Source: Phenylobacterium sp. (lineage in GTDB: Bacteria > Pseudomonadota > Alphaproteobacteria > Caulobacterales > Caulobacteraceae). Taken from it: a stretch of 64,000 nt of DNA. Below, piece after piece: positions 41,973 through 51,568 of this stretch. Location of the stretch: contig NZ_JAUXSP010000019.1 of assembly GCF_030679875.1 (NCBI RefSeq), positions 186,001 to 250,000 of the forward strand. The letters are read 5' to 3'. The notes under the pieces were generated by a model, which was not told where the DNA came from, ran no database searches, and saw only the letters and a program-made list of their open reading frames with translations. The position numbers and the translations under genes are program-made. How positions within the stretch are numbered: position 1 is the stretch's first letter; every line of letters starts with the position of its first letter.

Positions 41973-42950
41973 ATGACCTTGCACACGCCCCTTTGCGACC
42001 TGTTGGAGGTCAAGCACCCGATCATGCAGGCCGGCATGGGCGGGGTGGCCTATGCCGAGCTCGTCGCCGCGGTCTGCGAGGCTGGCGGCTATGGGGTGCT
42101 GGGCATGGCGGGCCGCTCGCCGGACTTCATCCGCGAGGAGATGCGCAAGGTCCGCAAGCTGACCGACAAGCCCTTCGGCGTCGACCTGCTGGCCGCCTCG
42201 CCCGAGAGCCTGACGGCCTCGGTGGAGATCATCATTGAAGAGGGCGCGTCCTCCTTCATCGCCGGCCTCGGCGTGCCCATGCCGATCATGGAGAAGCTCA
42301 AGGCCGCCGGCCTTCTGGTGATGGTGGTCTGCGGGGCGGTGAAACATGCGGTCAAGGCCGAGCAGGCCGGCTGCGACGCGGTCATCTGCCAGGGAGGGGA
42401 GGGCGGCGGCCATACGGGCCTGGTCGGCACCCTGCCGCTGGTCTCCCAGGCTGTGGAGGCGGTGAAGATCCCGGTGGTCGCCGCAGGCGGTATTTCAGAT
42501 GGTCGGGGCCTGGCCGCGGCATTGGCCCTGGGGGCGCAAGGAGTCTGGATCGGCACCCGGTTCATCGCCTCGACCGAGGCCCATGCGGGTCAGGCCTATC
42601 GCGAGGCTGTGGTCGCGGCCCAGGACGTCGATACGGTCCGCACCCGCTGCTATTCGGGCAAGCCCATGCGGGTGGTGAAGAACCCCTATGTGGAGGACTG
42701 GGAGACCCGGCCCCAGGAGATCCAGCCCTTCCCCATGCAGGCCATGCATTCGTCCAAGGCCGGCGTCATGGGCGGCATCGGCGGACAGATCGAGGGCCTC
42801 GATCCCGACAAGTCCTGCTTCGCCATGGGTCAGTCAGCCGGGGGGGTGCACGACATCAAGCCCGCCGCCCAGATCGTCGCTGAAATGGTCGCCGAGGCCG
42901 AGGCGGCCATTGACCGGATGGCCCGGCTTCGGGGTCTCGTTCCGGCCTGA
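41973..42950 (+). CDS. Nitronate monooxygenase / 2-nitropropane dioxygenase family
   Basis: This is a 325-residue FMN TIM-barrel protein of the class with PIMQAGMGGVA at the N-terminus, CQGGEGGGHTGLVG near residue 143, VVAAGGISDGRGLAAALALGA near 175, and IGTRFIAS. These are the phosphate- and flavin-binding motifs of nitronate monooxygenase. GGGAGATGAC precedes ATG 41973. True nitronate activity is not guaranteed, as many family members are enoyl reductases or trans-acting FabK-like enzymes. Confidence 0.88.
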   Translation: MTLHTPLCDLLEVKHPIMQAGMGGVAYAELVAAVCEAGGYGVLGMAGRSPDFIREEMRKVRKLTDKPFGVDLLAASPESLTASVEIIIEEGASSFIAGLGVPMPIMEKLKAAGLLVMVVCGAVKHAVKAEQAGCDAVICQGGEGGGHTGLVGTLPLVSQAVEAVKIPVVAAGGISDGRGLAAALALGAQGVWIGTRFIASTEAHAGQAYREAVVAAQDVDTVRTRCYSGKPMRVVKNPYVEDWETRPQEIQPFPMQAMHSSKAGVMGGIGGQIEGLDPDKSCFAMGQSAGGVHDIKPAAQIVAEMVAEAEAAIDRMARLRGLVPA

Positions 42951-42956
42951 ACCGCC

Positions 42957-43454
42957 TCAAGGCGCCCCGAGGAAGGCCTCGGGGTCGTTGGCCAGGCCGG
43001 CGAAGGCGCCCAGGCACCGCTGCCAGACGGCGACCTGATCGCGCAGGTCGCCTTCTGTCTGGCTGTCAGCCAGCAGCAGGCCATAGCGGATATCGGCCTG
43101 GTCCCCCCGCATCACGGTGCGGCAGAGGATGTCGCGGCTGTTGAAGGCGTTGAGATGCTCGAGGGTCAGGGCGCGCTTCTCCACGCTGGCCGAGAAGCCC
43201 AGCGCCCGACAGGCCCGGCCGGCCTCGTCGCAGCCGATGAATTCGGCGCCGAATATGCCCCCCGGGGTCACAACGTTGAGGCGGACCTGACCGCCTTCGC
43301 GGCCCTCCATCTCGCCCCGCGCGCCCATGCCGGCCAGCACGGCGATCAGGGTGCTGGGATCGCGCGCCGGGGCCTCGGCCCGGGCCGCGCCTGCGACCAT
43401 GGCCAGCGCCAGACCGATGGCCAGGGCCTTTGTGAGCTCAGCTTTAGCCATCAT
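42957..43454 (-). CDS. Exported YbjN-domain protein
   Basis: This is a 165-residue protein with a signal peptide (MMAKAELTKALAIGLALAMV then AGAARA) and a YbjN-like domain. Markers are the pattern of FIGCDEAG, then GFSASVEKRALTLEHLNAFN, and a later DQVAVWQRCLGAF. The family is of unknown function with an SRP1/TapB-like fold. ATGs at 43454 and 43451 both follow GGGGGAAGAG. It is convergent with nitronate monooxygenase, stops 6 bases apart, and divergent from the next gene. Confidence 0.75.
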   Translation of the reverse strand: MMAKAELTKALAIGLALAMVAGAARAEAPARDPSTLIAVLAGMGARGEMEGREGGQVRLNVVTPGGIFGAEFIGCDEAGRACRALGFSASVEKRALTLEHLNAFNSRDILCRTVMRGDQADIRYGLLLADSQTEGDLRDQVAVWQRCLGAFAGLANDPEAFLGAP

Positions 43455-43570
43455 CTCTTCCCCCAAGGATCTCCTCTGATCCGCTATCAGAAGTGCGTGA
43501 CCCGCGCGAGCATTCGCCCCACAGGCGCGAGATCGTGACAAGGACGCCCGGCGACGCTTAACCTCGCCCC

Positions 43571-44029
43571 ATGCGTCCTGCCGCCCTTCTCCTTGCCGCA
43601 TCCCTGCTGGTCCTGGCCACGGCTCCGCCGGCCGCGGCGCAGGAGCGCACGCCATCTCAGCGCCAGACCCTGGCGGACATCGCCTATGTGCTGGGGGAGA
43701 GCCACGCGCTTCGACAGTCCTGCGAGGGCGCCTATGACCAGCACTGGCGCGACCGCATGATGGGGGTCACCGACGCCGAGGCCCCCGATGCGGCCCTGGA
43801 CCGGCGGCTGAAGGAGGCGTTCAACGCCGGCTTCGCCAGCCGTCGGGCGGAATATCCCGAATGCAGCCGGGCCAGCCGCATCGCCGAGGCGGCCGCCGCC
43901 CGCCGGGGTCAGGCTTTGGCCTCCAGCCTCGCCGCCGTCCGCCACCGGGTCGACCCCCGGGAGGCTGAGGCCCGGCGCAAGGCCTTGGAAATGGAGCAGA
44001 TGGAGGAGGATCTCGCCCTGAGACCGTGA
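43571..44029 (+). CDS. TIGR02301-family exported protein
   Basis: This is a 152-residue protein with a signal peptide ending AAAQ near residue 24, followed by a helical, arginine-rich domain: DIAYVLGESHALRQSCEGAY, WRDRM, AFNAGFASRRAEYPEC. Two conserved-looking cysteines probably form a disulfide. This is the alphaproteobacterial TIGR02301 family, of unknown function and periplasmic. ATG 43571 stands 116 bases from the divergent YbjN gene. A GC palindrome (TCGCGC/GCGCGA) occurs just after the stop at 44036-44050. Confidence 0.82.
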   Translation: MRPAALLLAASLLVLATAPPAAAQERTPSQRQTLADIAYVLGESHALRQSCEGAYDQHWRDRMMGVTDAEAPDAALDRRLKEAFNAGFASRRAEYPECSRASRIAEAAAARRGQALASSLAAVRHRVDPREAEARRKALEMEQMEEDLALRP

Positions 44030-44275
44030 CGGGGTTCGCGCCAGGCGCGACGGACCTTGACAGCGAACGGCGCGACGCCAATTTGTCCGCTGCGGACCGG
44101 GCCCCTCTGACAGTCGTGGTGACTGTGATGTCGGACCGCATCGAGGGTGCTCGATGCCTGGGCTCGGACCGATTTCATCGCATTGTGCGTTTGATCGCGA
44201 TGTCCGCCGTCCAGCCGGCGCGGGCGCCAGAAGTGCAATGGGGCCTGAGGGCCGTCGTGGAGACATCCGATCCCG

Positions 44276-45223
44276 ATGATTATTAGCCTGCTCATTCTTG
44301 GAGGTTTGGTCCTGCTCGCCGTGGGTGGCGAGTCCCTGGTCAGGGGCGCGGTCGGCGTCGCCCGCACCCTGGGGGTCTCACCCCTGCTCACCGGCCTGGT
44401 CATTGTGGGCTTTGGCACCTCGACCCCGGAACTGGTCACCAGTCTGATGGCCGCGCTTCAGCATTCTCCCGGCATCGCCGTGGGCAATGTGGTCGGCTCC
44501 AATATCGCCAACATCCTGCTGATCCTCGGGGTGACGGCCGTCATCTCGCCCATCATGATCCGGCCGTCGGCGATCCGTCGCGACATGATCGTGCTGGGCC
44601 TGTCGTCGGCTGCGGCCCTGCTGGCGGTGCTCGCCGGCTTCATCGACCGGTGGTTCGGCGGGCTGCTGGTGGCCGTGCTGATCGCCTATGTGGCTTTCGC
44701 CTATGTGCGCGAGCGTCGGCGGATGGCGGCCGTGAACGCGGCCTCCGACGTGACGCGCGCGCCGGCGGACCTCAGGGCGGTCGGCAAGTTTCTGCTGATG
44801 GCCGCGGCTGGGATCGCGCTCACCGTGCTGGGCGCTCGCCTTCTGGTGAGCGGGGCTATCGATCTGGCCGAAGGGTTCGGCGTGTCCCAGACCGTCATCG
44901 GCCTGACCATCGTGGCCGTGGGCACCTCGCTGCCGGAGATGGTGGCCTGCGTCATCGCCGCCCTGCGCCGTCACTCTGATGTCGCGGTGGGCAATGTGAT
45001 CGGCTCGAACATCTACAATGTGTTCGGCGTGCTGGGCGTCACCGCCATGGTCTATCCGATCCGCATCCCGCCAGAGATCGCCAGCCTGGACATTTGGGTG
45101 CTGCTGGGGGCCACGGGCCTGCTGGTGGTGTTCCTGCGCACCGGTGGCGGACTGCAGCGGCTGGAGGGCGTCGCCTTCCTGATCGCCTACGCCGCCTATC
45201 TGGGCTTCCTGGCCATGGGGTGA
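44276..45223 (+). CDS. Calcium/sodium antiporter, CaCA (YrbG-like) family
   Basis: This is a 315-residue ten-helix exchanger of the CaCA superfamily with two homologous halves. The alpha-1 repeat is GFGTSTPELVTSLMA, near residue 45, with NVVGSNIANILLILG. The alpha-2 repeat is VGTSLPEMVACVIAALR with NVIGSNIYNVFGVLG near 240. Both contain the cation-coordinating Glu. It probably extrudes Ca2+ using Na+ or H+. The upstream 246-base gap has TTGACA at 44058-44063 but no convincing partner. Confidence 0.92.
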   Translation: MIISLLILGGLVLLAVGGESLVRGAVGVARTLGVSPLLTGLVIVGFGTSTPELVTSLMAALQHSPGIAVGNVVGSNIANILLILGVTAVISPIMIRPSAIRRDMIVLGLSSAAALLAVLAGFIDRWFGGLLVAVLIAYVAFAYVRERRRMAAVNAASDVTRAPADLRAVGKFLLMAAAGIALTVLGARLLVSGAIDLAEGFGVSQTVIGLTIVAVGTSLPEMVACVIAALRRHSDVAVGNVIGSNIYNVFGVLGVTAMVYPIRIPPEIASLDIWVLLGATGLLVVFLRTGGGLQRLEGVAFLIAYAAYLGFLAMG

Positions 45224-45239
45224 TCCCACGGCGGGCTGA

Positions 45240-45689
45240 TCAGACCCTGGCGGCCTGAGCCTCTCGCAGGCCCTTGCCCGCCAGGGCGTCGGCTCGTTCG
45301 TTGAGGACGTGGCCGGCGTGACCCTTGACCCAGCGCCAGTCCACCTGATGGCGCAGGCGAGCCTCGTCCAGTCGCACCCACAGGTCGGCGTTCTTGACCG
45401 GCGCCTTGGCGGCGGTCTTCCAGCCGCGGGCCTTCCAGCCCGGCAGCCACTCGGTGATGCCCTTCATCACATACTGGCTGTCGGTGTGCAGTTCGACGTG
45501 GCAGGGACGATTGAGGGTTTCGAGCGCCTGGATGGCGGCCATCATCTCCATGCGGTTATTGGTGGTCGCCGGCTCGCCGCCACAGATCTCCTTTTCCTTG
45601 TCGCCAAAGATCAGGATGGCGCCCCAGCCGCCGGGGCCGGGATTGCCGCTGCAGGCGCCGTCAGTGAAGACCGTCACCTTGGGCGTCAC
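45240..45689 (-). CDS. rnhA: Ribonuclease HI
   Basis: RNase HI cuts RNA in RNA:DNA hybrids. The 149-residue protein has all four catalytic acids of the family: Asp10 ([11 protein letters not shown]), Glu48 (NNRMEMMAA), Asp70 (LHTDSQYV) and Asp134 (NERADALA). ATG 45689 overlaps the thrB stop by 4 bases, so it is translationally coupled to thrB in the ispH-thrB-rnhA cluster. Confidence 0.97.
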   Translation of the reverse strand: MTPKVTVFTDGACSGNPGPGGWGAILIFGDKEKEICGGEPATTNNRMEMMAAIQALETLNRPCHVELHTDSQYVMKGITEWLPGWKARGWKTAAKAPVKNADLWVRLDEARLRHQVDWRWVKGHAGHVLNERADALAGKGLREAQAARV

Positions 45690-46651
45690 GACCGATCTCC
45701 GAACAGGACCAGGTCGGTGGCGCTGCGATGCACCGCCAGCTTGCGTTCGTATTCCAGGGGATCCTTGGGCCGCACCAGGGCGCCGGCGGGCGTCGCGCCC
45801 CAGTCGTTCAGTCGGGTCAGGAAGAACCGCATGGCCGCCCCGTGCGCCAGGATCGGCAGGGCGTCGCGCTCAGGCCCGCTCAGCGGACGGTGGCGCTCAT
45901 AGCCGGCCACCATGGCGCGGGCGCTGGTGATGTTGAAACTGCCATCGGCCTCGAAACACCAGGCGTTCAGGGCCACGGCGAGGTCGTAGGCCAGCGCGTC
46001 GACACAGGCGAAGTAGAAGTCGATGGCCGCGGCGAACCGCTCGCCCTGGAAAAAGACATTGTCGGGAAAATAATCGGCGTGGATGACGCCTTGGGGAAGG
46101 TCCGTCGGCCAACGGGCGGCCAGATGCGCAAGGTCAGCGGCGATGGTGGCGGCCAGGCCGGGCTTCAGGCTCTCGGCCGCATCTTTCAGGCCTGAGAACA
46201 GCGGCTCCCATGCGGCCTGACCCAGGTCATTGGCCCGGCCCATGGGGAAGCCCTCGGCCGCCAGATGCAGTCGGGCCAAGCCTTCGCCGGCCTCGCGGCA
46301 ATGGGCGACGCCAGGACGCCGGACCGACAGGCCCTGCAGGAAGCCGACGATGGCGGCGGGCTTTCCCCGCACCGTCTGGATCAGCTCGCCGTCGCGGCCG
46401 GGCATGGGGGTGGCGCAGGGATAGTCGTGATCGGCCAGCCAGCTCATAAGGCCGAGGAAGAAGGGCAGGTCTTCTGGCCGCACCCGGCGCTCATAGATGG
46501 TCAGGATGAAGCGGCCGCGATCAGTCTCCAGCAGGAAGTTGGAGTTCTCCACCCCCTCGGCGATGCCCTTGAAAGCCTGTGCCGCGCCCAGGTCATAGCG
46601 GGCGAGCAGCTCGGCGAGCTCTTCATCGGAGATGTCGGTATAGACGGCCAT
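45686..46651 (-). CDS. thrB: Homoserine kinase, ThrB type II (APH fold)
   Basis: This is a 321-residue homoserine kinase of the aminoglycoside-phosphotransferase fold, which replaces the GHMP enzyme in alphaproteobacteria. N-terminal [20 protein letters not shown] and [21 protein letters not shown] form the ATP lobe. The Brenner motif [11 protein letters not shown] gives the catalytic aspartate, followed by [16 protein letters not shown]. It lies between ispH and rnhA, the conserved order, 73 bases after ispH. It catalyses phosphorylation of homoserine in threonine synthesis. Confidence 0.95.
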   Translation of the reverse strand: MAVYTDISDEELAELLARYDLGAAQAFKGIAEGVENSNFLLETDRGRFILTIYERRVRPEDLPFFLGLMSWLADHDYPCATPMPGRDGELIQTVRGKPAAIVGFLQGLSVRRPGVAHCREAGEGLARLHLAAEGFPMGRANDLGQAAWEPLFSGLKDAAESLKPGLAATIAADLAHLAARWPTDLPQGVIHADYFPDNVFFQGERFAAAIDFYFACVDALAYDLAVALNAWCFEADGSFNITSARAMVAGYERHRPLSGPERDALPILAHGAAMRFFLTRLNDWGATPAGALVRPKDPLEYERKLAVHRSATDLVLFGDRS

Positions 46652-46724
46652 GGCGCGGGCATGGGGGAGGCTGTTGGCGCGGTCAAGCCAGAGGACGGTC
46701 GGCCGTCCATTTTCCTCTGGCAGG

Positions 46725-47696
46725 CTAGGCGGTCTCGGTCTCGGTCTCGGCCAGCAGCCGCGGCAGCTTGAAGGTCACGGCCTCGCGGGCGGCCTCTTCC
46801 ATCTCGATGGTGAGGTCGAACCGCTCGGCAAGCTTGTCGATCACGCCCTGAACGAGGTCCTCCGGCGCCGAGGCGCCCGCGGTCACGCCCACGACGCGCA
46901 CGCCGGCAAGCCAGGCGAAGTCCAGGGCCTGGGCGTCGTCGATCAGGTGGGCGGGGCAACCGGCCCGAGCGCCGACCTCAGCCAGCCGGACCGAGTTGGA
47001 GGAGTTCGCCGAGCCGATCACCAGCAGCAGGTCAGCCCGGGTCGACACCGACTTCACCGCCTCCTGGCGATTGGTGGTGGCGTAGCAGATGTCTTCCTTG
47101 TGCGGCGCCGCCATCAGCGGAAAGCGAGCGCGCAGGGCGCTGACGATGCCGGCCGTGTCATCGACCGACAGTGTGGTCTGGGTCGCGAAGGCGAGGTTGG
47201 CGGGGTCCTTGGGCGTGAAGGTCTGCACGTCTTCCACGGTCTCGATCAGGGTCACCGCGCCGTCAGGCAGCTGGCCCATGGTGCCGATGACTTCCGGGTG
47301 GCCGGCATGGCCGATCAGCACGATCTCCTTGCCGGCCTCATGGTGGCGCTGGGCTTCCACATGGACCTTGGAGACCAGGGGGCAGGTGGCGTCGAGATAG
47401 AGCATCTGCCGGCGGCCCGCCTCGGCCGGCACCGACTTGGGCACGCCATGGGCCGAGAACACCACGGGGCGGTCATCGGGACACTCGTCCAGCTCCTCGA
47501 CGAACACCGCGCCCAAGTCCCGCAGCCGATCGACGACGTGGCGGTTGTGGACGATCTCGTGGCGCACATAGACCGGCGCCCCGAATTTCTCGATGGCCCG
47601 CTCGACGATCTGGATGGCGCGGTCGACGCCGGCGCAGAACCCCCTGGGGGCGGCCAACAGGACGGTGAGCGGCGGTCGGGCGGGGGCGAGGGTCAT
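46725..47696 (-). CDS. ispH: 4-hydroxy-3-methylbut-2-enyl diphosphate reductase
   Basis: IspH performs the last step of the MEP isoprenoid pathway with a [4Fe-4S] cluster. The 323-residue protein has the family's segments: [19 protein letters not shown] with the first cluster cysteine, [20 protein letters not shown] with the second, [21 protein letters not shown] with the third, and [15 protein letters not shown] near the end. It precedes thrB and rnhA in the same direction. Confidence 0.96.
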   Translation of the reverse strand: MTLAPARPPLTVLLAAPRGFCAGVDRAIQIVERAIEKFGAPVYVRHEIVHNRHVVDRLRDLGAVFVEELDECPDDRPVVFSAHGVPKSVPAEAGRRQMLYLDATCPLVSKVHVEAQRHHEAGKEIVLIGHAGHPEVIGTMGQLPDGAVTLIETVEDVQTFTPKDPANLAFATQTTLSVDDTAGIVSALRARFPLMAAPHKEDICYATTNRQEAVKSVSTRADLLLVIGSANSSNSVRLAEVGARAGCPAHLIDDAQALDFAWLAGVRVVGVTAGASAPEDLVQGVIDKLAERFDLTIEMEEAAREAVTFKLPRLLAETETETA

Positions 47697-47813
47697 GGGG
47701 GGAATTTAAGGGTTCCGACGCGAGGCCGCCAGCCGCGTTGCGGCCTCAATCGAGAACCATTAGTAGAGGCATCTCATGCGCGGTCCCACCGCGCCGACAG
47801 AGTTGGACGTTTT

Positions 47814-48497
47814 ATGCGCCGTTCCCTGCTATCGGTCCTCGCCCTGGCGCTCGCCGTCACCTCGTTCCCGCTGGAAAGCGCGGCGCAAAACCGTCGCGGC
47901 CAGGAGGCTGACGGTCAGGAACAGGCCACTGACCGCCGCCGTCGTCAGTCCGAATGGGGCGACCGTCAGGCCCCGCTGCCGCAACTGCGCAACGCCGGCC
48001 CCTGCCCCTTCGCCAAGACGCTCTACGACGCCAGTCGCTATGTGGAGTTCGAGGGTGGCCGGGAAGCCTCCGCTGCGGTGGGCTTTTCCGGTGAGGTCCA
48101 GGGCATTTCCGCCGGCTGCTCCTACGAGGATGAGCAGCCGATCAAGATGGCCATGGAGGTCCTGTTCGAGCTAGGACGCGGGCCGACCGCCCAGGGATCG
48201 CAGAAGACCTATCGCTACTGGGTGGCCGTGACCAAGCGCAACGACGCGGTTATCGCCAAGGAATATTTCGACCTTCCCGTCACCTTTGCGTCAGGCCAGG
48301 ACCGGGTCTACGCCCGTCAGATGATCGAGGGCATCGTCATTCCGCGGGCCCAGCTGACCACCAGCGGCGCCAACTTCGAAGTCCTCGTCGGCTTCGACGT
48401 CACCCCCGAGATGGCCGAGTTCAACCGCGCCGGTAAGCGGTTCCGTATCGATGTCGGGACCGATGTCGCCGCTGGGACCGCCCAAGCCAACCAATGA
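47814..48497 (+). CDS. Exported hypothetical protein, lying before argS
   Basis: This is a 227-residue protein with a signal peptide ([20 protein letters not shown], cleavage near ESAAQ) and a basic low-complexity start of the mature part (residues 26-50), followed by a domain starting [20 protein letters not shown]. The cysteines in CPF and GCSYED suggest one disulfide. I recall similar exported proteins before argS in Caulobacter relatives, but cannot name a function. The stop overlaps argS by 4 bases (ATGA), so translation is coupled. Confidence 0.75.
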   Translation: MRRSLLSVLALALAVTSFPLESAAQNRRGQEADGQEQATDRRRRQSEWGDRQAPLPQLRNAGPCPFAKTLYDASRYVEFEGGREASAAVGFSGEVQGISAGCSYEDEQPIKMAMEVLFELGRGPTAQGSQKTYRYWVAVTKRNDAVIAKEYFDLPVTFASGQDRVYARQMIEGIVIPRAQLTTSGANFEVLVGFDVTPEMAEFNRAGKRFRIDVGTDVAAGTAQANQ

Positions 48498-50293
48498 CCG
48501 ATCTCAAGCGCGGCCTGGGTGAGGCGGTTGCGGCCGCCTTCGCCTCTGCGGGTCTGTCGGCCGAGCTTGGCCGTGTGACGCCGTCCGACCGGCCCGACCT
48601 GGCCGACTTCCAATGCAACGGCGCGCTGGCCGCGGCCAAGCAGGCCCGTCGCGATCCTCGGGAGATCGCCGCCGGCGTGGTGGCCGAACTCGCCAAGGAC
48701 CCACGACTGGCCTCGGTGGAGATCGCCGGGCTCGGCTTCATCAATATGCGGGTTGCGCCTGAGGCCCTGTCGGCCCGGGCCAACGAGATCGCCGCAGACC
48801 CCCGCCTGGGCGCGTCAAAGGTCGAGGCGGCGCGACGGATCCTCGTGGACTATGGCGGCCCCAACGTCGCCAAGCCCATGCATGTGGGGCATCTGCGGTC
48901 CTCGATCATCGGCGAGGCGGTCAAGCGGCTCTATCGGTTCCGCGGCGATGAGGTCGTCGGCGACGCCCATTTCGGCGATTGGGGCTACCAGATGGGGCTG
49001 CTGATCGGCGCGGTCTGCGATGAGGACGCCTTCGTCGCCCGGCTGGTCGAGCAGGTCAGCGCCCGCACCTCACCCCTGTCGCCGCAGGATGAGGTCCAGG
49101 CCTTCGCCGCTCTGGACGAGCGGATCAGCCTGGCTGATCTGGACCGGCTCTATCCCCTGGCTGCGGCCAAGGGCAAGGAAGACCCTGACTATCGCGACCG
49201 GGCCCGCAAACTGACCGCTGAGCTCCAGGCGCACAATCGCGGCTATCATTTGCTGTGGCGGCACTTCGCCCGGGTGACCCAGGTAGCCCTGGCCCGGGAC
49301 TTTCACGCCATCGGCGTGGACTTCGACCTCTGGAAGGGGGAGAGCGACGCTGATCCCCTGATCCCTGACATGGTCAAGGACCTCGAGGACAAGGCCCTGC
49401 TGGTCGAGGACCAGGGCGCGCGGATCATCCGGGTGAATCGTCAGGGGGACAAGCGCGAGCTGCCCCCCCTGCTGGTGGTCTCCTCCGAAGGCTCGGCCAT
49501 GTATGGGACGACCGATCTCGCCACCATCCTGGACCGCAAGCAGGGCTTTGACCCGCACCAGGTTCTCTATGTGGTCGACCAGCGTCAGGCCGACCATTTC
49601 GAGATCGTCTTCCGGGCCGCCTATCTGGCGGGCTATGCCGAGGAGGGCAGTCTCGAGCACATCGGTTTTGGCACCATGAACGGGATTGACGGCAAGCCGT
49701 TCAAGACCCGCGAGGGCGGGGTGCTCAAGCTGCACGACCTGATCGAGATGACCCGGGACAAGGCCCGCGAGCGCCTGAAAGAGGCGGATCTCGGCGCCGG
49801 TCTCGACCCCGAGGCCTTCGAGGACACCGCCCACAAGGTCGCCGTCGCGGCCCTGAAGTTCGCAGACCTGCAGAACTTCCGCGGCACATCCTATGTGTTC
49901 GATCTCGACCGCTTCACCAGTTTCGAGGGCAAGACCGGCCCCTATCTCCTTTACCAGGCGGTGCGGGTGAAGTCGGTCCTGCGCAAGGCCGCCGACGAGG
50001 GCGCCCCTGCCGGAGAGATCGTGATTGTCGAGCCGGCCGAGCGCGAGCTCGCCCTCTTGCTGGACGCTTTCGACCACGCTCTGGCTGAGGCCTATGAGCG
50101 CAAGGCGCCGAACTTCATCGCCGATCACGCCTACAAGCTGGCCCAGGCCTTTTCGCGTTTCTACGCCGCCTGTCCGATCCTGATCGCCGAGCCGCCGGTC
50201 AAGGCCTCGCGCCTGGCCCTGGCCAGGGTCACTCTGCAGCAGCTTGAGCTCGCCCTGGAGCTCCTGGGTATCGCGACGCCCGAACGGATGTAG
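48494..50293 (+). CDS. argS: Arginyl-tRNA synthetase
   Basis: This is a 599-residue class I synthetase. It has the N-terminal Add-1 domain; the HIGH-type motif HVGH (130-133) in [28 protein letters not shown] and a degenerate KMSKS region ([15 protein letters not shown]); then the anticodon-binding helical domain with the usual terminal MERM-like end (GIATPERM). ATG 48494 overlaps the upstream exported protein. Confidence 0.97.
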   Translation: MTDLKRGLGEAVAAAFASAGLSAELGRVTPSDRPDLADFQCNGALAAAKQARRDPREIAAGVVAELAKDPRLASVEIAGLGFINMRVAPEALSARANEIAADPRLGASKVEAARRILVDYGGPNVAKPMHVGHLRSSIIGEAVKRLYRFRGDEVVGDAHFGDWGYQMGLLIGAVCDEDAFVARLVEQVSARTSPLSPQDEVQAFAALDERISLADLDRLYPLAAAKGKEDPDYRDRARKLTAELQAHNRGYHLLWRHFARVTQVALARDFHAIGVDFDLWKGESDADPLIPDMVKDLEDKALLVEDQGARIIRVNRQGDKRELPPLLVVSSEGSAMYGTTDLATILDRKQGFDPHQVLYVVDQRQADHFEIVFRAAYLAGYAEEGSLEHIGFGTMNGIDGKPFKTREGGVLKLHDLIEMTRDKARERLKEADLGAGLDPEAFEDTAHKVAVAALKFADLQNFRGTSYVFDLDRFTSFEGKTGPYLLYQAVRVKSVLRKAADEGAPAGEIVIVEPAERELALLLDAFDHALAEAYERKAPNFIADHAYKLAQAFSRFYAACPILIAEPPVKASRLALARVTLQQLELALELLGIATPERM

Positions 50294-50323
50294 GCTGTCC
50301 CGCTCCAGCAGAGGCGGGGACCC

Positions 50324-50659
50324 ATGCAGATTTCGCTCCTGGCCTATGTGGGCGCCGCGATCGCCGAGATCGCCGGCTGTTTCGCCTTCTGGGCCTGGCT
50401 GCGACAGGGACAGAGCATCCTCTGGCTGATCCCGGGCATGGCGGCCCTGGCCCTGTTCGCCTGGCTCCTGACCCTGGTGGACGCCCCTCATGCAGGACGG
50501 ACCTACGCCGCCTATGGCGGGATCTACATCGCCTCGGCCCTGATCTGGCTCTGGGCGGTGGAGGGGGTGCGGCCCGACCGATGGGACGTCATCGGGCTCC
50601 TGGTCTGCCTGATCGGCGCGGCGATCATTCTGTTTGGACCCCGCCAGCCCGTGGCCTGA
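50324..50659 (+). CDS. YnfA-family (UPF0060) inner-membrane protein
   Basis: This is a 111-residue protein with four hydrophobic segments. The motifs [34 protein letters not shown] and the end [11 protein letters not shown] identify the UPF0060/YnfA family, related to small multidrug-resistance-type transporters. It is preceded by a 30-base gap after argS with GAGGCGGGG as ribosome site. Its substrate is uncertain. The gene downstream is arsI, so a resistance function in context is possible but not shown. Confidence 0.92.
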   Translation: MQISLLAYVGAAIAEIAGCFAFWAWLRQGQSILWLIPGMAALALFAWLLTLVDAPHAGRTYAAYGGIYIASALIWLWAVEGVRPDRWDVIGLLVCLIGAAIILFGPRQPVA

Positions 50660-50663
50660 CCCC

Positions 50664-50698
50664 TTGACGGCCCTCCTTATTTCTATAATCATAGAAAT
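50664..50698 (+). promoter_or_regulatory. ArsR-type operator and promoter before arsI
   Basis: TTGACG (50664-50669) and TATAAT (50684-50689) form a promoter with a 14-base gap, close to the Caulobacter housekeeping layout. The palindrome ATTTCTAT-AATC-ATAGAAAT (50679-50698) covers the -10 box and resembles ArsR/SmtB operators, suggesting that metalloid-bound ArsR releases the promoter. There is no arsR gene in the window. Confidence 0.7.
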
Positions 50699-50765
50699 AT
50701 AGAAACGAGCTGGGGTTCGAGGCCTGTGAGCCAGAAGATCCGCAGCGCCTCTGAAGGAGCCTGCC

Positions 50766-51233
50766 ATGAAGCGTTTGCATGTTCACGTCTCGGTCGAGGA
50801 TCTCGACCGGTCCATCGGTTTTTACGCCACCCTGTTCGGGAGCGCCCCGGCTGTGGTCAAGGGTGACTACGCCAAGTGGATGCTGGAGGATCCGCGGGTG
50901 AACTTCGCCATCTCGACCCATGGCGCGCAAGTGGGCGTGGACCATCTGGGCATCCAGGTCGATGAGGCTGAGGAACTGACCGAGCTCTCGGGCCGGCTGA
51001 AAGCCGCAGGCGAGACCACGTTCGATCAGGAGAACGCCACCTGCTGCTACGCCCGCTCAGACAAGGCCTGGGTCAGCGATCCGGCGGGCCTGCGCTGGGA
51101 GACCTTCCACACCTTCGGTGAAGCGGTCACCTATGGCGAGGACGACGTTCCCGCCGCCGTCGAAATGCAGCCTGAAACCGCGGCCTGCTGTGGTCCGGCG
51201 CCGAAGGCTGAGCCTGTCGCCGCCTGCTGCTGA
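50766..51233 (+). CDS. arsI: ArsI-type (C-As lyase/CadI) VOC metalloenzyme
   Basis: This is a 155-residue VOC protein with the ArsI pattern: HVHVSVEDLDRSI at the N-terminus with metal ligand His5, VDHLGIQV (His60), RWETF (Glu112), and the vicinal arsenic-binding pair Cys93-Cys94 in ATCCYA. The cysteine-ended tail (TAACCGP, VAACC) is frequent in ArsI/CadI proteins. The enzyme cleaves the C-As bond of trivalent methylated or aromatic arsenicals using Fe(II) and O2. It is the only gene after the ArsR-type operator. Confidence 0.88.
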   Translation: MKRLHVHVSVEDLDRSIGFYATLFGSAPAVVKGDYAKWMLEDPRVNFAISTHGAQVGVDHLGIQVDEAEELTELSGRLKAAGETTFDQENATCCYARSDKAWVSDPAGLRWETFHTFGEAVTYGEDDVPAAVEMQPETAACCGPAPKAEPVAACC

Positions 51234-51313
51234 GGCGCCTTTGCCGGTCGGGGGGAGGCGTCGACTTTGCGCGTTGACTCCCGCCCGGTGATCGCGGAGT
51301 TTCGGCCTACTCC
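51234..51313 (+). promoter_or_regulatory. Leader and probable promoter region of the gcv operon
   Basis: The stretch between arsI and the riboswitch has TTGACT at 51274-51279, about 35 bases upstream of the start of the folded aptamer. The -10 candidate is poor (GAGTTT 51297-51302). It is a plausible promoter on position, but unproven. Confidence 0.3.
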
Positions 51314-51506
51314 TCGCGGGAGAGACCGACCCCTGATTGGGTCGGCGCCGAAGGCGCAACCGCCCCGGAAACGCTCAGGCAAACGGACCGCGAAGAGCTG
51401 ATGAACGCTGGAAAGCAGCCCGCCGACAGGTAGGGCTCGCCGAAGGAGCAATGGGCGCGGGCCCGCTTGTCCGCCTCTAAATCTCTCAGGCTCAAGGACA
51501 GCGGGG
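51314..51506 (+). ncRNA. Tandem glycine riboswitch upstream of gcvT
   Basis: Two glycine aptamers in series are clear. Aptamer 1 (about 51314-51393) has GCGGGAGAGACCG, CGCCGAAGGCGCAA, and CTCAGGCAAACGGACCGC. Aptamer 2 (about 51403-51506) has CGCTGGAAAGCAGCCC, CGCCGAAGGAGCAAT, and TCTCAGGCTCAAGGACAGCG. Conserved CGCCGAAGG and CTCAGG cores are present in both. The element precedes the gcv operon by 62 bases and should turn it on when glycine is abundant. The gcvT start follows a long purine-rich tail. Confidence 0.95.
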
Positions 51507-51568
51507 GCGCGTATGGGGAATGGGCGACCAGGCCCCCGGCGCGTCGCAACATCAGCCGGAGGCCCGCC

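Noticed and set aside
44058..44090. TTGACA box before the Ca2+ antiporter considered as a promoter
   Set aside because: No credible -10 element at 16-18 bases and too far from the gene start to decide.
44026..44286. 86-codon frame overlapping the end of the TIGR02301 gene and the start of the antiporter
   Set aside because: No ribosome site beyond the overlapping stop, no motifs, and overlaps the antiporter start.
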